Assembly (NCBI RefSeq): GCF_034376685.1 | Contig: NZ_JAXMJJ010000097.1 | Location: 49,703-113,702 of the forward strand | Length of the DNA stretch: 64,000 bases | From: Cypionkella sp034376685 | GTDB lineage: Bacteria; Pseudomonadota; Alphaproteobacteria; Rhodobacterales; Rhodobacteraceae | Direction: 5' to 3' | Shown: positions 7,408-16,026 of the stretch, in pieces | Layout: each line of letters opens with the position of its first letter | Numbering within the stretch: position 1 is the stretch's first letter | Translations under genes and position numbers: made by a program | The notes under the pieces: generated by a model | What the model saw: the letters and a program-made list of their open reading frames with translations, nothing else | The model's database searches: none | What the model was told of the DNA's origin: nothing

Positions 7408-7890
7408 ATGTTCCGCCTTGCCCTTGCCACTGTCATGATTGCAGCCCCGCCTATGGCCGATCCGCTCAGCGGCAAAAGCTATATCGTCGAGCTGTCGTCG
7501 ACCCAGTCCAGCTCGGGCTATGGCGAGTATCTGTTGCCGCCGCTGCTGAAAGCGCTGCAAGGCTCTGGTCTGAAAGCCAAAAGTGGCCCCGGAGCTGATC
7601 TGGTGATCAATATAAAACCAGACTCAGACGTCGGCCGTTGGGTCGGTGCGGGCGAAAACCGGGTCTGGCTTTATACGATTTCCGCCACCGTCGGCATCTC
7701 GCCGGAAAGCTACATGATTCCGTTTGACGGAACCCCGGTGTTTGGCATCACCGCCAGCCTGCAAACCCCGAACCCCGACCGGCAGGATGAGATGGACTGT
7801 CTGATCACCCTCGCCGCCCGCACCGCGCTGAAGAACTACCGCCCCACCGGGGTGTTCAAGACCGATGGCAGCGCCTGTGCGCGGAAATAG
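7408..7890 (+). CDS. Hypothetical exported protein
   Basis: I recognise no family. The 160-residue product begins with a signal-peptide-like stretch (MFRLALATVMIAAPPMA, cleavage probably near residue 17). The mature part of about 140 residues contains two cysteines (near 131 and 157) that could pair in the periplasm. It is divergent from the toxin-antitoxin locus, starts 25 bases after a well-spaced promoter, and precedes rlmJ by about 130 bases. Coding character is supported by the high-GC third positions and clean start context. Confidence 0.65.
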   Translation: MFRLALATVMIAAPPMADPLSGKSYIVELSSTQSSSGYGEYLLPPLLKALQGSGLKAKSGPGADLVINIKPDSDVGRWVGAGENRVWLYTISATVGISPESYMIPFDGTPVFGITASLQTPNPDRQDEMDCLITLAARTALKNYRPTGVFKTDGSACARK

Positions 7891-8019
7891 CCTGAAACCT
7901 TAACAAACCCTTAAATCCACCACCCTATCCCCTTGAAATTCCACAGCTAAAAAAGGTCCCGAATTGGGACCCTGCGCAAATCCCCTTCCCCCGCCGAAAT
8001 TCCCGCCCTATAAACCCGC

Positions 8020-8796
8020 ATGCTCAGCTATCAACACCTGTTCCATGCCGGAAACCTCGCCGATGTCCAGAAGCACGCGCTGCTGGCCGTCATGCTCGAT
8101 TACCTCATCCAAAAAGACAAACCGCTGACCTATATCGAGACCCACGCCGGTCGCGGTCTCTATGATCTGGGGTCGGATGCGGCGCTGAAAACCGGCGAGG
8201 CCGCCGCAGGCATCGCCATCGCCGAGGCATGGTTCCCCCCCCTGCACCCCTACCGCAACCGCCTGAACGAGGTCCGCGCCAGCTACGGCCCGATGGCCTA
8301 CCCCGGCTCCCCCTTGATCGCCGCCCTATCTTTACGCGACCAAGACACCATCCATCTGGCCGAGCTTCACCCGCAAGAACACCAACACCTGCGCCACGCC
8401 CTGAACCCGTGGAGCGCGCATATCTATCAAAAAGATGGCTTCGATCTCGCCCTCGCCATCACCCCGCCGACGCCGCGCCGGGGACTGATGCTGATTGATC
8501 CCAGCTATGAGGTGAAGGCCGATTACGACGCCATCCCCAAGCATATCGCCAATATCAACCGCAAATGGAACGTCGGCATCATCGCTTTGTGGTATCCCTT
8601 GCTGGTGGGTGGCCCGCACGGCCCGATGCTGAAAGCGCTGGAGGCGCAGTTCCCCGAGGCGCTGCGCTCTGAGGTCCGCTTTCCCCCCGCGCGGGAGGGG
8701 CACCGGATGGAGGGGTCGGGCATGTTCATCATAAACCCACCCTATGGCCTCTCCGAAGAAGCCGCGCGGATTGAGGCGCATTTCAAGGCGCTATAG
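8020..8796 (+). CDS. rlmJ: 23S rRNA (adenine(2030)-N6)-methyltransferase RlmJ
   Basis: RlmJ methylates A2030 of 23S rRNA using S-adenosylmethionine. The 258-residue protein has the diagnostic N-terminus YQHLFHAGNLADVQKHALL (residues 4-22) and the catalytic DPPY-type motif as DPSY (residues 160-163). Serine replaces the second proline; N6-adenine methyltransferases tolerate this position (DPPY, NPPY, DPSF variants are known). The length is slightly under the 280 residues of the E. coli protein. It is 30 bases upstream of the PhzF gene, so the two may share a transcript. Confidence 0.92.
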   Translation: MLSYQHLFHAGNLADVQKHALLAVMLDYLIQKDKPLTYIETHAGRGLYDLGSDAALKTGEAAAGIAIAEAWFPPLHPYRNRLNEVRASYGPMAYPGSPLIAALSLRDQDTIHLAELHPQEHQHLRHALNPWSAHIYQKDGFDLALAITPPTPRRGLMLIDPSYEVKADYDAIPKHIANINRKWNVGIIALWYPLLVGGPHGPMLKALEAQFPEALRSEVRFPPAREGHRMEGSGMFIINPPYGLSEEAARIEAHFKAL

Positions 8797-8826
8797 TTTC
8801 AAGGCCCGAACGGCTGGAGTGTTCAA

Positions 8827-9717
8827 ATGCTGGAATTTCACACCCTCGACGTGTTCACCGAAACCGCCTTCGCAGGCAACCCGCTTGCCGTGATTTTGGG
8901 CGCCGACACCCTGACCACCGCCGAAATGCAAACCATCGCACGCGAGTTCAACTTGTCCGAGACGATCTTCGTGCAAGCGCCACAAGACCACGCCCACACC
9001 GCTCGCGTCCGCATCTTCTTTCCCACCGCCGAGATCCCCTTCGCGGGCCATCCGACCGTGGGCTGCGCCATTCACCTTGCCTGCGCCAGTCACACCGGCG
9101 ATTTCGAAACCTTGATCACGCTGGAGGAGGAGGCAGGTCTTGTGCCCGTCACCGTCACCCGCCACGGCCCCCACATCGAGGCCGAATTCACCGCCCCCGT
9201 GCTGCCGTTCCCGGTGAAAACCGACCTGCCCGTTGATCTGATCGCCGCCAGCCTCGGTCTCCCCCTCCCGCAGATCGGCTTTACCGACCACCGCCCCGCC
9301 ACCCACCAAGGTGGGCCGCGTTTTCTGTATGTCCCGGTCGACAGCCTTGGAACCCTCGGCCAAGCCAAACCACGCGAGCCGCATTGGTCCGCACTGATGG
9401 CTCTCGCGGAAGTCGATAGCGCCTACCTCTACACCCCCGGCGAAAGCTGCGATTTCCAAGCCCGGATGTTCTCGCCCACCGCAGGCATCGCCGAAGACCC
9501 CGCCACCGGATCAGCCAGCGCGATTCTCGCGTCGCAACTTTGGCGAACCGGCGTGATCGCCTCGGGCACCACCCGTTTGACCCTGCGCCAAGGCGTCGAG
9601 ATGGGCCGCCCCAGCCAGATTGGGTTGAGCATCAACGCCACCGCCGAAGGCATCACCGCCGTCCGCATCAAAGGCAGCGCCGTGCCGATCAGTTCGGGGC
9701 ATATTCGCCGCCCCTAA
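8827..9717 (+). CDS. PhzF family isomerase/epimerase-like protein
   Basis: The 296-residue protein has the PhzF fold signature: an opening LEFHTLDVFTETAFAGNPLAV, the catalytic glutamate Glu45 in NLSET, FAGHPTVGC near residues 76-84, and the second-half mirror motif EDPATGSA near residue 224. PhzF itself isomerises a phenazine precursor, but most homologues outside phenazine clusters have unknown substrates and no phenazine genes lie nearby. It starts 30 bases after rlmJ. Confidence 0.9.
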   Translation: MLEFHTLDVFTETAFAGNPLAVILGADTLTTAEMQTIAREFNLSETIFVQAPQDHAHTARVRIFFPTAEIPFAGHPTVGCAIHLACASHTGDFETLITLEEEAGLVPVTVTRHGPHIEAEFTAPVLPFPVKTDLPVDLIAASLGLPLPQIGFTDHRPATHQGGPRFLYVPVDSLGTLGQAKPREPHWSALMALAEVDSAYLYTPGESCDFQARMFSPTAGIAEDPATGSASAILASQLWRTGVIASGTTRLTLRQGVEMGRPSQIGLSINATAEGITAVRIKGSAVPISSGHIRRP

Positions 9718-9750
9718 CCATTTCGTGCAATTCAGCACCAGCAACGCCAC

Positions 9751-9779
9751 TTGGCAAGGCCGTAGCGCCCGCCTATCCT
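9751..9779 (+). promoter_or_regulatory. Candidate promoter of terB-phnD-like pair
   Basis: TTGGCA and TATCCT are separated by exactly 17 bases; the -10 box ends six bases before the ATG at 9786, so the transcript would be leaderless or nearly so. Confidence 0.55.
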
Positions 9780-9785
9780 GCTGCC

Positions 9786-10223
9786 ATGTTCGCAGAAATC
9801 CTCCGCAGCCTTCTGGCTCCCGCCCCAACCCGTATGGCCGACCCTGACGCGCGGCTTGCCCTTGCCGCCCTGTTGGTGCGCGTAGCCAAAACCGATGGCC
9901 TGTATGCCGCCGAAGAGGTGGAACGAATTGAAAAAATCCTGATGGCCCGCAATGGCCTAGATCCGTTTGAGGCCGCCGCCCTGCGCGCCAAGGCCGAGGA
10001 TTTCGAAGCCCAGGCCCCCGACACCGTGCGCTTTACCCGTGCGCTGAAAGCCGCCGTGCCGCTGGAAGACCGCGCCGGGTTGATCGAAGCCCTCTGGTCG
10101 GTGGCCCTGGCGGACGGTCAGCGCGACGCAAGCGAGAACCAGCAAATGCGTCTGCTCGCCAACCTTCTGGGGCTGAGCGATATGGAATCCGCCCAAGCCC
10201 GCCAGAAGGTCGACCGCGCATGA
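9786..10223 (+). CDS. TerB family tellurite-resistance/stress protein
   Basis: The 145-residue all-helical protein matches the TerB/co-chaperone-like family: LAALLVRVAKTDGLYAAEEVERIEKIL in the first half and the mirrored LIEALWSVALADGQRDASENQQMRLLANLLGLSD in the second. Each half carries a DG-containing acidic loop that may bind metal. The frame is open further upstream, but the ATG given sits just behind a good promoter and starts the family-like region. It overlaps the next gene by four bases (ATGA). The tellurite label is inherited from the family and need not be the real role. Confidence 0.85.
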   Translation: MFAEILRSLLAPAPTRMADPDARLALAALLVRVAKTDGLYAAEEVERIEKILMARNGLDPFEAAALRAKAEDFEAQAPDTVRFTRALKAAVPLEDRAGLIEALWSVALADGQRDASENQQMRLLANLLGLSDMESAQARQKVDRA

Positions 10224-10993
10224 TCGCTTCGCTCGGCATGTATGACCGCGCAGAGACCGCCGCCGCCAATGATCAGCTATGGGCCAACATCCGTGACGGG
10301 CTGCGCGCCGAGGGTATCGCAGCCCCCGAAGCCCTGACCCGCGGCGATCACGCCTATTGGGACGCTTGGCAATCGCCCGATCTGGTGTTTTCGCAAACCT
10401 GCGGCTTTCCGTTTCGTGCCAAACTGCATGATCAGGTCACCTTGATCGGCACACCGGATTATGACCTGCCCGGTTGCCCGCCCGGCCATTACACCTCGGT
10501 ATTTGTCGCCCGCCACGACGATCCGCGCAGTAGCTTGGCCGAATTTTCCAATGCGCCCTTCGCCTATAACGAAGACCTCAGCCAATCCGGTTGGGCCGCC
10601 CCGCAAAATCATGCGCGCGTCCACGGGCTGCATTTCCCGCCCAGCCTGCAAACCGGCGGCCATCGCCTGTCTGCCCTTGCCGTTGCAAATGGTCGTGCCG
10701 ATCTTGCCGCGATTGACGCGCTGACTTGGGAATTTCTTTCCCAATACGAGCCCTTCGCTGCCAATCTGCGCGAAATCGCCCGCACCGAACCACCCACACC
10801 GGTGCTGCCCTATATCACCGCCAAGGGGGCAGACGCGGCGCTGTATTTCCGTGTCACCAAGGCCGCGATTGCGGCGCTTTCGCCCGCCGACCGTGCCACG
10901 CTGCACCTCAAAGGGTTGATCGCGATTCCGGTGGCCGATTATCTTGCAGTGCCCACACCGCCCTCACCTGAGCAGATTGCGCATAACCTTTAG
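10220..10993 (+). CDS. PhnD/transferrin-like substrate-binding-fold protein without signal peptide
   Basis: The 257-residue protein resembles PhnD/SsuA-type periplasmic binding proteins: an early MYDRAE/NDQLWANIRDGLR region, FSQTCGFPF, GHYTSVFVAR and a C-terminal helical end. Unlike those proteins it has no signal sequence; the first residues (MIASLGMYDR) are already the fold. No transporter permease or ATPase for phosphonates lies next to it. It overlaps terB by four bases, so the two are translationally coupled. A cytoplasmic ligand sensor is possible but unproven. Confidence 0.75.
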   Translation: MIASLGMYDRAETAAANDQLWANIRDGLRAEGIAAPEALTRGDHAYWDAWQSPDLVFSQTCGFPFRAKLHDQVTLIGTPDYDLPGCPPGHYTSVFVARHDDPRSSLAEFSNAPFAYNEDLSQSGWAAPQNHARVHGLHFPPSLQTGGHRLSALAVANGRADLAAIDALTWEFLSQYEPFAANLREIARTEPPTPVLPYITAKGADAALYFRVTKAAIAALSPADRATLHLKGLIAIPVADYLAVPTPPSPEQIAHNL

Positions 10994-11095
10994 GCAAATC
11001 GCCCAACCACTCACCAAAATGCGCTGCAAAACCCGTTGCAATGCAGACCATTCTGCGCCCTATTCAAGCACCTGCCCCGTTTCGAAAGCCCCCCA

Positions 11096-11875
11096 GTGAG
11101 CGAATCTGCCGATACACCCGTCATTGCGATCCATGATCTGCACAAAAGCTACGGCTCGCTTGAGGTGTTGAAAGGTGTCGATCTGACAGCACCGCGCGGG
11201 CATGTGGTTTCCTTGATCGGCTCGTCGGGTTCCGGCAAATCGACGCTGCTGCGCTGCTGCAACCTGTTGGAAGACAGTCAGCAGGGCGAGATCCGCTTTG
11301 AAGGCGAGCCGGTGCGTTGGAAGGGCCAGGGCCTTGGCCGCCACCCCGCCGACCGCGCGCAAGTCACCCGGATGCGCACCAATCTTTCAATGGTGTTTCA
11401 ACAGTTTAACCTGTGGTCGCATATGACCATCCTGCAAAACGTCATGGAAGCCCCGGTGACGGTGATGAAGCGCGACCCGAAAGAGGTCGAGGTGAAGGCC
11501 CGCGAATACCTTGCCAAAGTCGGCATCGCAGACAAAGCCGATGCCTGGCCCGCGATGCTGTCGGGTGGCCAACAGCAACGCGCCGCCATCGCCCGTGCGC
11601 TTTGCATGGAGCCGCGCGCTTTGCTGTTTGATGAACCCACCAGCGCGCTCGACCCCGAACTGGAGCAAGAGGTGATCAAGGTGATCAAGGCGCTGGCCGA
11701 TGAAGGCCGCACCATGATCCTTGTGACCCATGATATGAAACTGGCAGCTGACGTGTCCGATCACGTCATCTTCCTGCACTTGGGCAAAGTCGAAGAACAA
11801 GGCCCCCCGGCCGAGTTGTTCGGCAGCCCCAAAACCAACCGCCTGCGCGGCTTTCTTTCCGCAGGCAGCCACTAA
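11096..11875 (+). CDS. Polar amino acid ABC transporter, ATP-binding protein
   Basis: The 259-residue ATPase has Walker A GSSGSGKST near residue 42, the ABC signature LSGGQQQRAAIARAL, and Walker B ALLFDEPTSALDPE. It also has the 30-odd residue insertion after the Q-loop region seen in histidine/arginine/ornithine-type (HisP/ArtP) ATPases. I chose the GTG start because the family-like sequence begins there; an ATG 60 bases upstream is possible. It opens an operon with a binding protein and two permeases. The substrate is probably a basic amino acid or a related amine. Confidence 0.9.
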   Translation: MSESADTPVIAIHDLHKSYGSLEVLKGVDLTAPRGHVVSLIGSSGSGKSTLLRCCNLLEDSQQGEIRFEGEPVRWKGQGLGRHPADRAQVTRMRTNLSMVFQQFNLWSHMTILQNVMEAPVTVMKRDPKEVEVKAREYLAKVGIADKADAWPAMLSGGQQQRAAIARALCMEPRALLFDEPTSALDPELEQEVIKVIKALADEGRTMILVTHDMKLAADVSDHVIFLHLGKVEEQGPPAELFGSPKTNRLRGFLSAGSH

Positions 11876-11917
11876 GACCAAAAACAGCAAACCAAAAAAC
11901 CAACCTGGGAGATTCCA

Positions 11918-12640
11918 ATGAAGAAACTGCTTCTTGCCACCACGCTTCTGGCACTGACCGCAGGCTTTGCCTCGGCGCAAGTCGTGCGTTTGGCCACCGA
12001 AGGCGCTTACCCTCCCTTCAACTTCATCGACGACAAGGGCGAAGTCGCAGGTTTTGAGCGCGAGTTCGGTGATGAGGTCTGCAAGCGGGCCGCTCTGGAA
12101 TGCACCTGGAGCACCAATGAATGGGACAGCATCATCCCCAACCTGCAATCGGGCAACTACGACGTGATCATCGCCGGTATGTCGATCACCGATGAGCGTT
12201 CGAAAGTGATCACCTTCTCGGACAACTACTACCCGCCAGCCGCCTCGGCTTACCTTGCCGCCGCAGCCGATGCCGATATCAAAACCGGCGTGGTTTCGGC
12301 ACAGGTGGGCACCATCCAAGCCGGATATGTGGCTGAATCGGGCGCAACCCTGCTCGAATTCCCCACCCCGGATGAAACCGTCGCCGCCGTGCGCAACGGT
12401 GAAGCCGCTGCGGTGTTCGCCGACAAGGATTACCTGCGTCCGTTTGCAGACGAATCCAACGGTGCTTTGATGTTCGTCGGTGAAGACATCGCCATCGGTG
12501 GCGGCGTTGGTCTGGGTCTGCGTCAGTCGGATACCGAGCTGAAAGCCAAGCTCGACACCGCCATTCAGGCGATGAAAGCCGATGGCTCGCTGAACACGCT
12601 GATTGAGAAGCATTTCGGCGCGGAAGGCCTGAAATTCTAA
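11918..12640 (+). CDS. Polar amino acid ABC transporter, periplasmic binding protein
   Basis: This 240-residue protein has a clear signal peptide (MKKLLLATTLLALTAGFASA). A family 3 solute-binding domain follows: VRLATEGAYPPFNFIDDKGEVAGFEREFGDEVCKRA, then WDSIIPNLQSGNYDVIIAGMSITDER. These are the diagnostic motifs of HisJ/ArgT-type binders of lysine, arginine, ornithine or histidine. A strong GGGAG ribosome site precedes it. The hairpin after its stop would keep its message more abundant than that of the permeases, a common arrangement. Confidence 0.92.
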   Translation: MKKLLLATTLLALTAGFASAQVVRLATEGAYPPFNFIDDKGEVAGFEREFGDEVCKRAALECTWSTNEWDSIIPNLQSGNYDVIIAGMSITDERSKVITFSDNYYPPAASAYLAAAADADIKTGVVSAQVGTIQAGYVAESGATLLEFPTPDETVAAVRNGEAAAVFADKDYLRPFADESNGALMFVGEDIAIGGGVGLGLRQSDTELKAKLDTAIQAMKADGSLNTLIEKHFGAEGLKF

Positions 12641-12648
12641 GACCCAAA

Positions 12649-12674
12649 GGCCCCTCGGTGCAGACCGGGGGGCC
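12649..12674 (+). terminator. Attenuating hairpin between binding protein and permease genes
   Basis: Eleven-base arms (12649-12659 and 12664-12674) pair with one T-G wobble around a GCAG loop, followed by GCTTTATTT. It probably reduces read-through into the permease genes rather than ending all transcription. Confidence 0.65.
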
Positions 12675-12695
12675 GCTTTATTTCGGGCAGATCTG

Positions 12696-13577
12696 ATGTT
12701 CGCAGCTTGCGCCACCCCCAAAGCGATTGAGGGCCTGACTTGGGCCATGTGCTACCTGACCTCGGGCAAGCACCTTGATTTCTATTGGTCTTTTGCCACC
12801 GTACTGTTGTTGCTGGCTGTCACCGCCCCGGTGGCTATGGCTTTGGGCTTTGGCGGGGCGATGGCCGCACGCAGCCAGATCACCCCGCTGCGCTGGTTCG
12901 GCAAAGCCTATACCGCGATGGTGCGCGGCGTGCCCGATATCGTCTATTTCCTGTTCTTCGTTATCGCGCTGGATCAGGGCATCGAATATCTCAACCACCT
13001 GCGCGTCTGCGAAGACACCTCGCAACCGGTGTTTCAGGGCCTTGAATTCCGGGTCTGCCCGGAAGCGAAAGTGCCCCCCGCCACCGCCTCACCCTTCGCG
13101 TTTCAAGCCTACGGCTTCAGCCTTGCGGTGATCACCTTTGCCATCGTGTTCGGCGCGTTTGTCGCCAACGTGATCTACGGCGCGATGCAAGCCGTGCCCC
13201 GCGCCCAGTTGGAAACCGCCGAGGCTTACGGCATGTCGCACGGTCAGGTCTTCCGCCGCATTCTGGTGCCACAAATGTGGACCTATGCGCTGCCGGGTCT
13301 GACCAATCTGTGGATGATCCTGATCAAGGCCACGCCCTTGCTGTTCCTGCTGTCGGTCAAGGACATCGTCTACTACGCCCGCGAGCTGGGCGGCACCAAG
13401 ACCCAAGCCTATGACTACCCGCACCCCGACTGGCGGCTGTATTACTTCCTTGGCCTGTTGGTGTTCTACCTGTTGATGACCAAGGTTTCCGAAATCGTGC
13501 TGACCCGCATCTCGAACCGGCTGTCCAAAGGCCAAGCCACCGCCGCAGGCGAAGCCATGCGAAAGGCCGCGATATGA
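12696..13577 (+). CDS. Polar amino acid ABC transporter, permease 1 (HisQ-type)
   Basis: The 293-residue inner-membrane protein has several hydrophobic helices and the binding-protein-dependent permease EAA motif at ETAEAYGMSHGQVFRRILVPQ, preceded by the YTAMVRGVPDIVYFLFFV segment typical of HisM/HisQ permeases. It is longer than usual because of a cysteine-containing periplasmic loop around residues 105-130. It overlaps the second permease by four bases. Confidence 0.9.
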   Translation: MFAACATPKAIEGLTWAMCYLTSGKHLDFYWSFATVLLLLAVTAPVAMALGFGGAMAARSQITPLRWFGKAYTAMVRGVPDIVYFLFFVIALDQGIEYLNHLRVCEDTSQPVFQGLEFRVCPEAKVPPATASPFAFQAYGFSLAVITFAIVFGAFVANVIYGAMQAVPRAQLETAEAYGMSHGQVFRRILVPQMWTYALPGLTNLWMILIKATPLLFLLSVKDIVYYARELGGTKTQAYDYPHPDWRLYYFLGLLVFYLLMTKVSEIVLTRISNRLSKGQATAAGEAMRKAAI

Positions 13578-14401
13578 GCTGCTGGGAAACCTTCACTGAC
13601 TACGCGCTGCGCTCTATCGGCATTGGCGCGAAACTGCTGCCAAGGACCGATTTCACCATCTGCCAACAGTTCACCCTGATAGGCTCGGGCCTGATCTGGA
13701 ACGTCTATTTCGGCGCACTCGCCCTGCTGCTGGGCTTTTTCCTTGCCAATGCGCTGGCCTTGGCGCGCATCGCGCATAACCCCGTGATCCGCAAACCCGC
13801 CGAGTGGTTCGTGTTTGTGTTTCGCGGCTCGCCTTTGTTCATCCAGTTCTTTCTTGCCTATGAAATACTGGTGCTGTTGCCACGCACCGGGATCAACCTG
13901 TTCGGGCTGACGGTTGCAACCTCGTGGCTGACTAAGGCTTGGGCGGGCGCGCTGATCGTGCTGTTTCTGAACACCGCCGCCTATTCCGCCGAGATTTTCT
14001 ACGGCGCGCTCCGCTCGATCCCGAAAGGCGATCTGGAGGCCGCCGAGGCCTACGGCATCACCGGCTGGCAGAAATTCCGTCGCATCCAGTGGCCGACCAT
14101 GCTGCGCCTTGCCTGGCCGTCCTACACCAATGAGGCGATTTTCCTGTTCCAATCCACCACTCTGGTGTTCTTCTCGGGCTTTCCGGCGTTCAGCCAACAG
14201 GGCGACGCGCTGTATTATGCCAACTACTTCGCTGACAAGACCTTCAATCCGTTCATCCCCTATCCGATCGTTGCCTTCTACTTCGTGCTGCTGACTTTGG
14301 CGGTGATCTGGGTGTTTGGCCGCATCAATATGCACCTCAACCGCCACCTGCCGCAAAACATCCGCAGCAGAATTCGCTTGCGTCCTCAGCTTGTCCGATA
14401 G
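13574..14401 (+). CDS. Polar amino acid ABC transporter, permease 2 (HisM-type)
   Basis: The 275-residue permease has the FVFVFRGSPLFIQFFLAYEI segment and the EAA loop EAAEAYGITGWQKFRRIQWPTM. It would pair with permease 1 to form the membrane channel. It is the last gene of the transporter operon; the polyamine-type ligase gene starts 142 bases later behind its own putative operator, so the two units may be regulated separately although their neighbourhood suggests related substrates. Confidence 0.9.
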   Translation: MSCWETFTDYALRSIGIGAKLLPRTDFTICQQFTLIGSGLIWNVYFGALALLLGFFLANALALARIAHNPVIRKPAEWFVFVFRGSPLFIQFFLAYEILVLLPRTGINLFGLTVATSWLTKAWAGALIVLFLNTAAYSAEIFYGALRSIPKGDLEAAEAYGITGWQKFRRIQWPTMLRLAWPSYTNEAIFLFQSTTLVFFSGFPAFSQQGDALYYANYFADKTFNPFIPYPIVAFYFVLLTLAVIWVFGRINMHLNRHLPQNIRSRIRLRPQLVR

Positions 14402-14409
14402 TAACCTAC

Positions 14410-14421
14410 ATTTGATCAAAT
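14410..14421. promoter_or_regulatory. Palindromic operator candidate ATTTGATCAAAT (site 1)
   Basis: A perfect 12-base palindrome in the gap upstream of the first glutamine-synthetase-like gene. Its 10-base core TTTGATCAAA recurs at 15944 and 61434, each time upstream of another polyamine-related gene. Confidence 0.6.
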
Positions 14422-14543
14422 TGCGGGACTGCTATCGTGGCAGCCGCCGGGATCACAAAAAAGGATAGGATCAAGGGCATGATCCGATCTGTCCGCTGGC
14501 CACTTTGGCAAGTGTGGGCGGCTCCATGCCTTCCTGATGTGTA

Positions 14544-15884
14544 ATGATGAAAGACTGGCTGAGAAAGCATCCCGACGTGCGCACGATTCGTGTGGCGGCG
14601 GCGGATTTGAACGGGCAAGCCCGTGGCAAGCGGGTGCCTGCGCGCTTTGCAGATAACGTGGTGAAAAACGGCACGCGGTTTCCGTTTTCCGTGCTGAACC
14701 TCGACATCTGGGGCGAAGATATTGACGACAGCCCTCTGGTGTTCGAACAGGGCGACCAAGACGGCATCCTGAAACCCACCGAGCGCGGCTTCATGCCAAT
14801 GCCGTGGTTGGAAGCCCCCACCGCCCTGCTGCCGATCTGGATGTTCCGCGAAAACGGCACCCCCTATGAGGGCGACCCGCGCCACGCGCTTGCCACCGTC
14901 GTCAACCGCTTCAAGGCCCGTGGCCTGACCCCGGTTTGCGCGATGGAGCTGGAGTTTTTCCTGATCGACGACTCTGGCAAGACCCTGCAAGCCCCGGCCT
15001 CGCCCCGCTCGGGCAAGGTGCGCAAAGCTGCCGAAACCCTTTCTATCCGGGCACTTGACGCCTTCGATACCTTCTTCACCGACCTCTACGACGCCTGTGA
15101 AGCGATGGATATCCCTGCCGATACCACCACCTCGGAGACCGGCCTCGGGCAGTTCGAGGTGAACCTGATGCATTGCGACGATGCCCTGCGCGCCGCTGAT
15201 GATGCCTGGCTGTTCAAGATGCTGGTCAAGGGTCTGGCGCGGCGTCACGGCTTTGCCGCTAGCTTCATGGCGAAACCCTACCCGGAATATTCCGGCTCGG
15301 GCCTGCACACCCATTTCAGCGTGATTGATGAGAAGGGCGACAACGTGTTCGACTCGGGCGGTCCGAAAGGCACCGCGATGATGAAGAACGCCGTCGCAGG
15401 CTGCCTGAACGCGATGCACGATTCCGCGCTGATTTTCGCGCCGCACCAGAACTCTTATGAGCGTCTGGTTCCCGGCAAACACGCCCCCACCGCCATCGCC
15501 TGGGGCTATGAAAACCGCACCGCCGCGGTGCGGATTCCGGCTGGCAACCCGTCGGCCCGCCGCATCGAGCACCGCGTCGCCGGCGGCGATGTGAACCCCT
15601 ATCTGATGCTCGCAGCCATCCTTGGGGCGGCACTGGACGGCATCGAGAATCAGATGGAGCCGCCAAGCCCGATCGTCGGCAACGCCTATGCCGTCGAAGG
15701 CCTGCCGCAGATTCCCACAGGTTGGGAAGCCGCGATTGACGCGCTGGAGCAATCTGAAATCGTGTCGCGCTTCATCCATCCCGAACTGATCAAGAACCTC
15801 GTCTCGACCAAACGGCAAGAGCTGCACTACATCGGCGAATTGACCAATACCGAGCGTGTCGAACTTTACCTCGACACGGTCTAG
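14544..15884 (+). CDS. Glutamine synthetase family ligase, probable gamma-glutamylpolyamine synthetase (copy 1)
   Basis: The 446-residue protein has the glutamine synthetase fold: an N-terminal beta-grasp part (VRTIRVAAADLNGQARGKRVP), the ATP/metal-site motif CAMELEFFLID near residue 135, the GSGLHTHFSV segment, and the ENRTAAVRIP motif. It lacks the C-terminal adenylylation region of true GlnA and belongs with PuuA-like enzymes that join glutamate to putrescine or other amines. The neighbouring PuuB-like oxidase and second ligase support polyamine catabolism. The exact amine substrate cannot be told. Confidence 0.85.
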   Translation: MMKDWLRKHPDVRTIRVAAADLNGQARGKRVPARFADNVVKNGTRFPFSVLNLDIWGEDIDDSPLVFEQGDQDGILKPTERGFMPMPWLEAPTALLPIWMFRENGTPYEGDPRHALATVVNRFKARGLTPVCAMELEFFLIDDSGKTLQAPASPRSGKVRKAAETLSIRALDAFDTFFTDLYDACEAMDIPADTTTSETGLGQFEVNLMHCDDALRAADDAWLFKMLVKGLARRHGFAASFMAKPYPEYSGSGLHTHFSVIDEKGDNVFDSGGPKGTAMMKNAVAGCLNAMHDSALIFAPHQNSYERLVPGKHAPTAIAWGYENRTAAVRIPAGNPSARRIEHRVAGGDVNPYLMLAAILGAALDGIENQMEPPSPIVGNAYAVEGLPQIPTGWEAAIDALEQSEIVSRFIHPELIKNLVSTKRQELHYIGELTNTERVELYLDTV

Positions 15885-15899
15885 GCCGAATTCGCGCGC

Positions 15900-15929
15900 A
15901 TTCCGTGCACGATTTCCGCGCGGAAATCG
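15900..15929. repeat. Dispersed repeat with palindrome CGATTTCCGCGCGGAAATCG (copy A)
   Basis: A 30-base sequence starting ATTCCGTGCA and ending in the perfect 20-base palindrome at 15910-15929. An identical 30-mer lies in inverted orientation at 36607-36636, next to the XRE-cupin regulator gene. It follows the first ligase gene by 15 bases. Confidence 0.85.
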
Positions 15930-15943
15930 CCGCGCGCCGCGCG

Positions 15944-15953
15944 TTTGATCAAA
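15944..15953. promoter_or_regulatory. Palindromic operator candidate TTTGATCAAA (site 2)
   Basis: The same core palindrome as sites 1 and 3, 74 bases before the glutamine amidotransferase ATG. A TTGACC / GCTACC pair with 17-base spacing follows at 15972-16000 and may be the promoter. Confidence 0.6.
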
Positions 15954-16026
15954 TCCCCGCAGTATCCCCCCTTGACCGACAGGGGGGGTGCTGCGCTACC
16001 CTCGACCCACCAATAGCGGACAGCAC

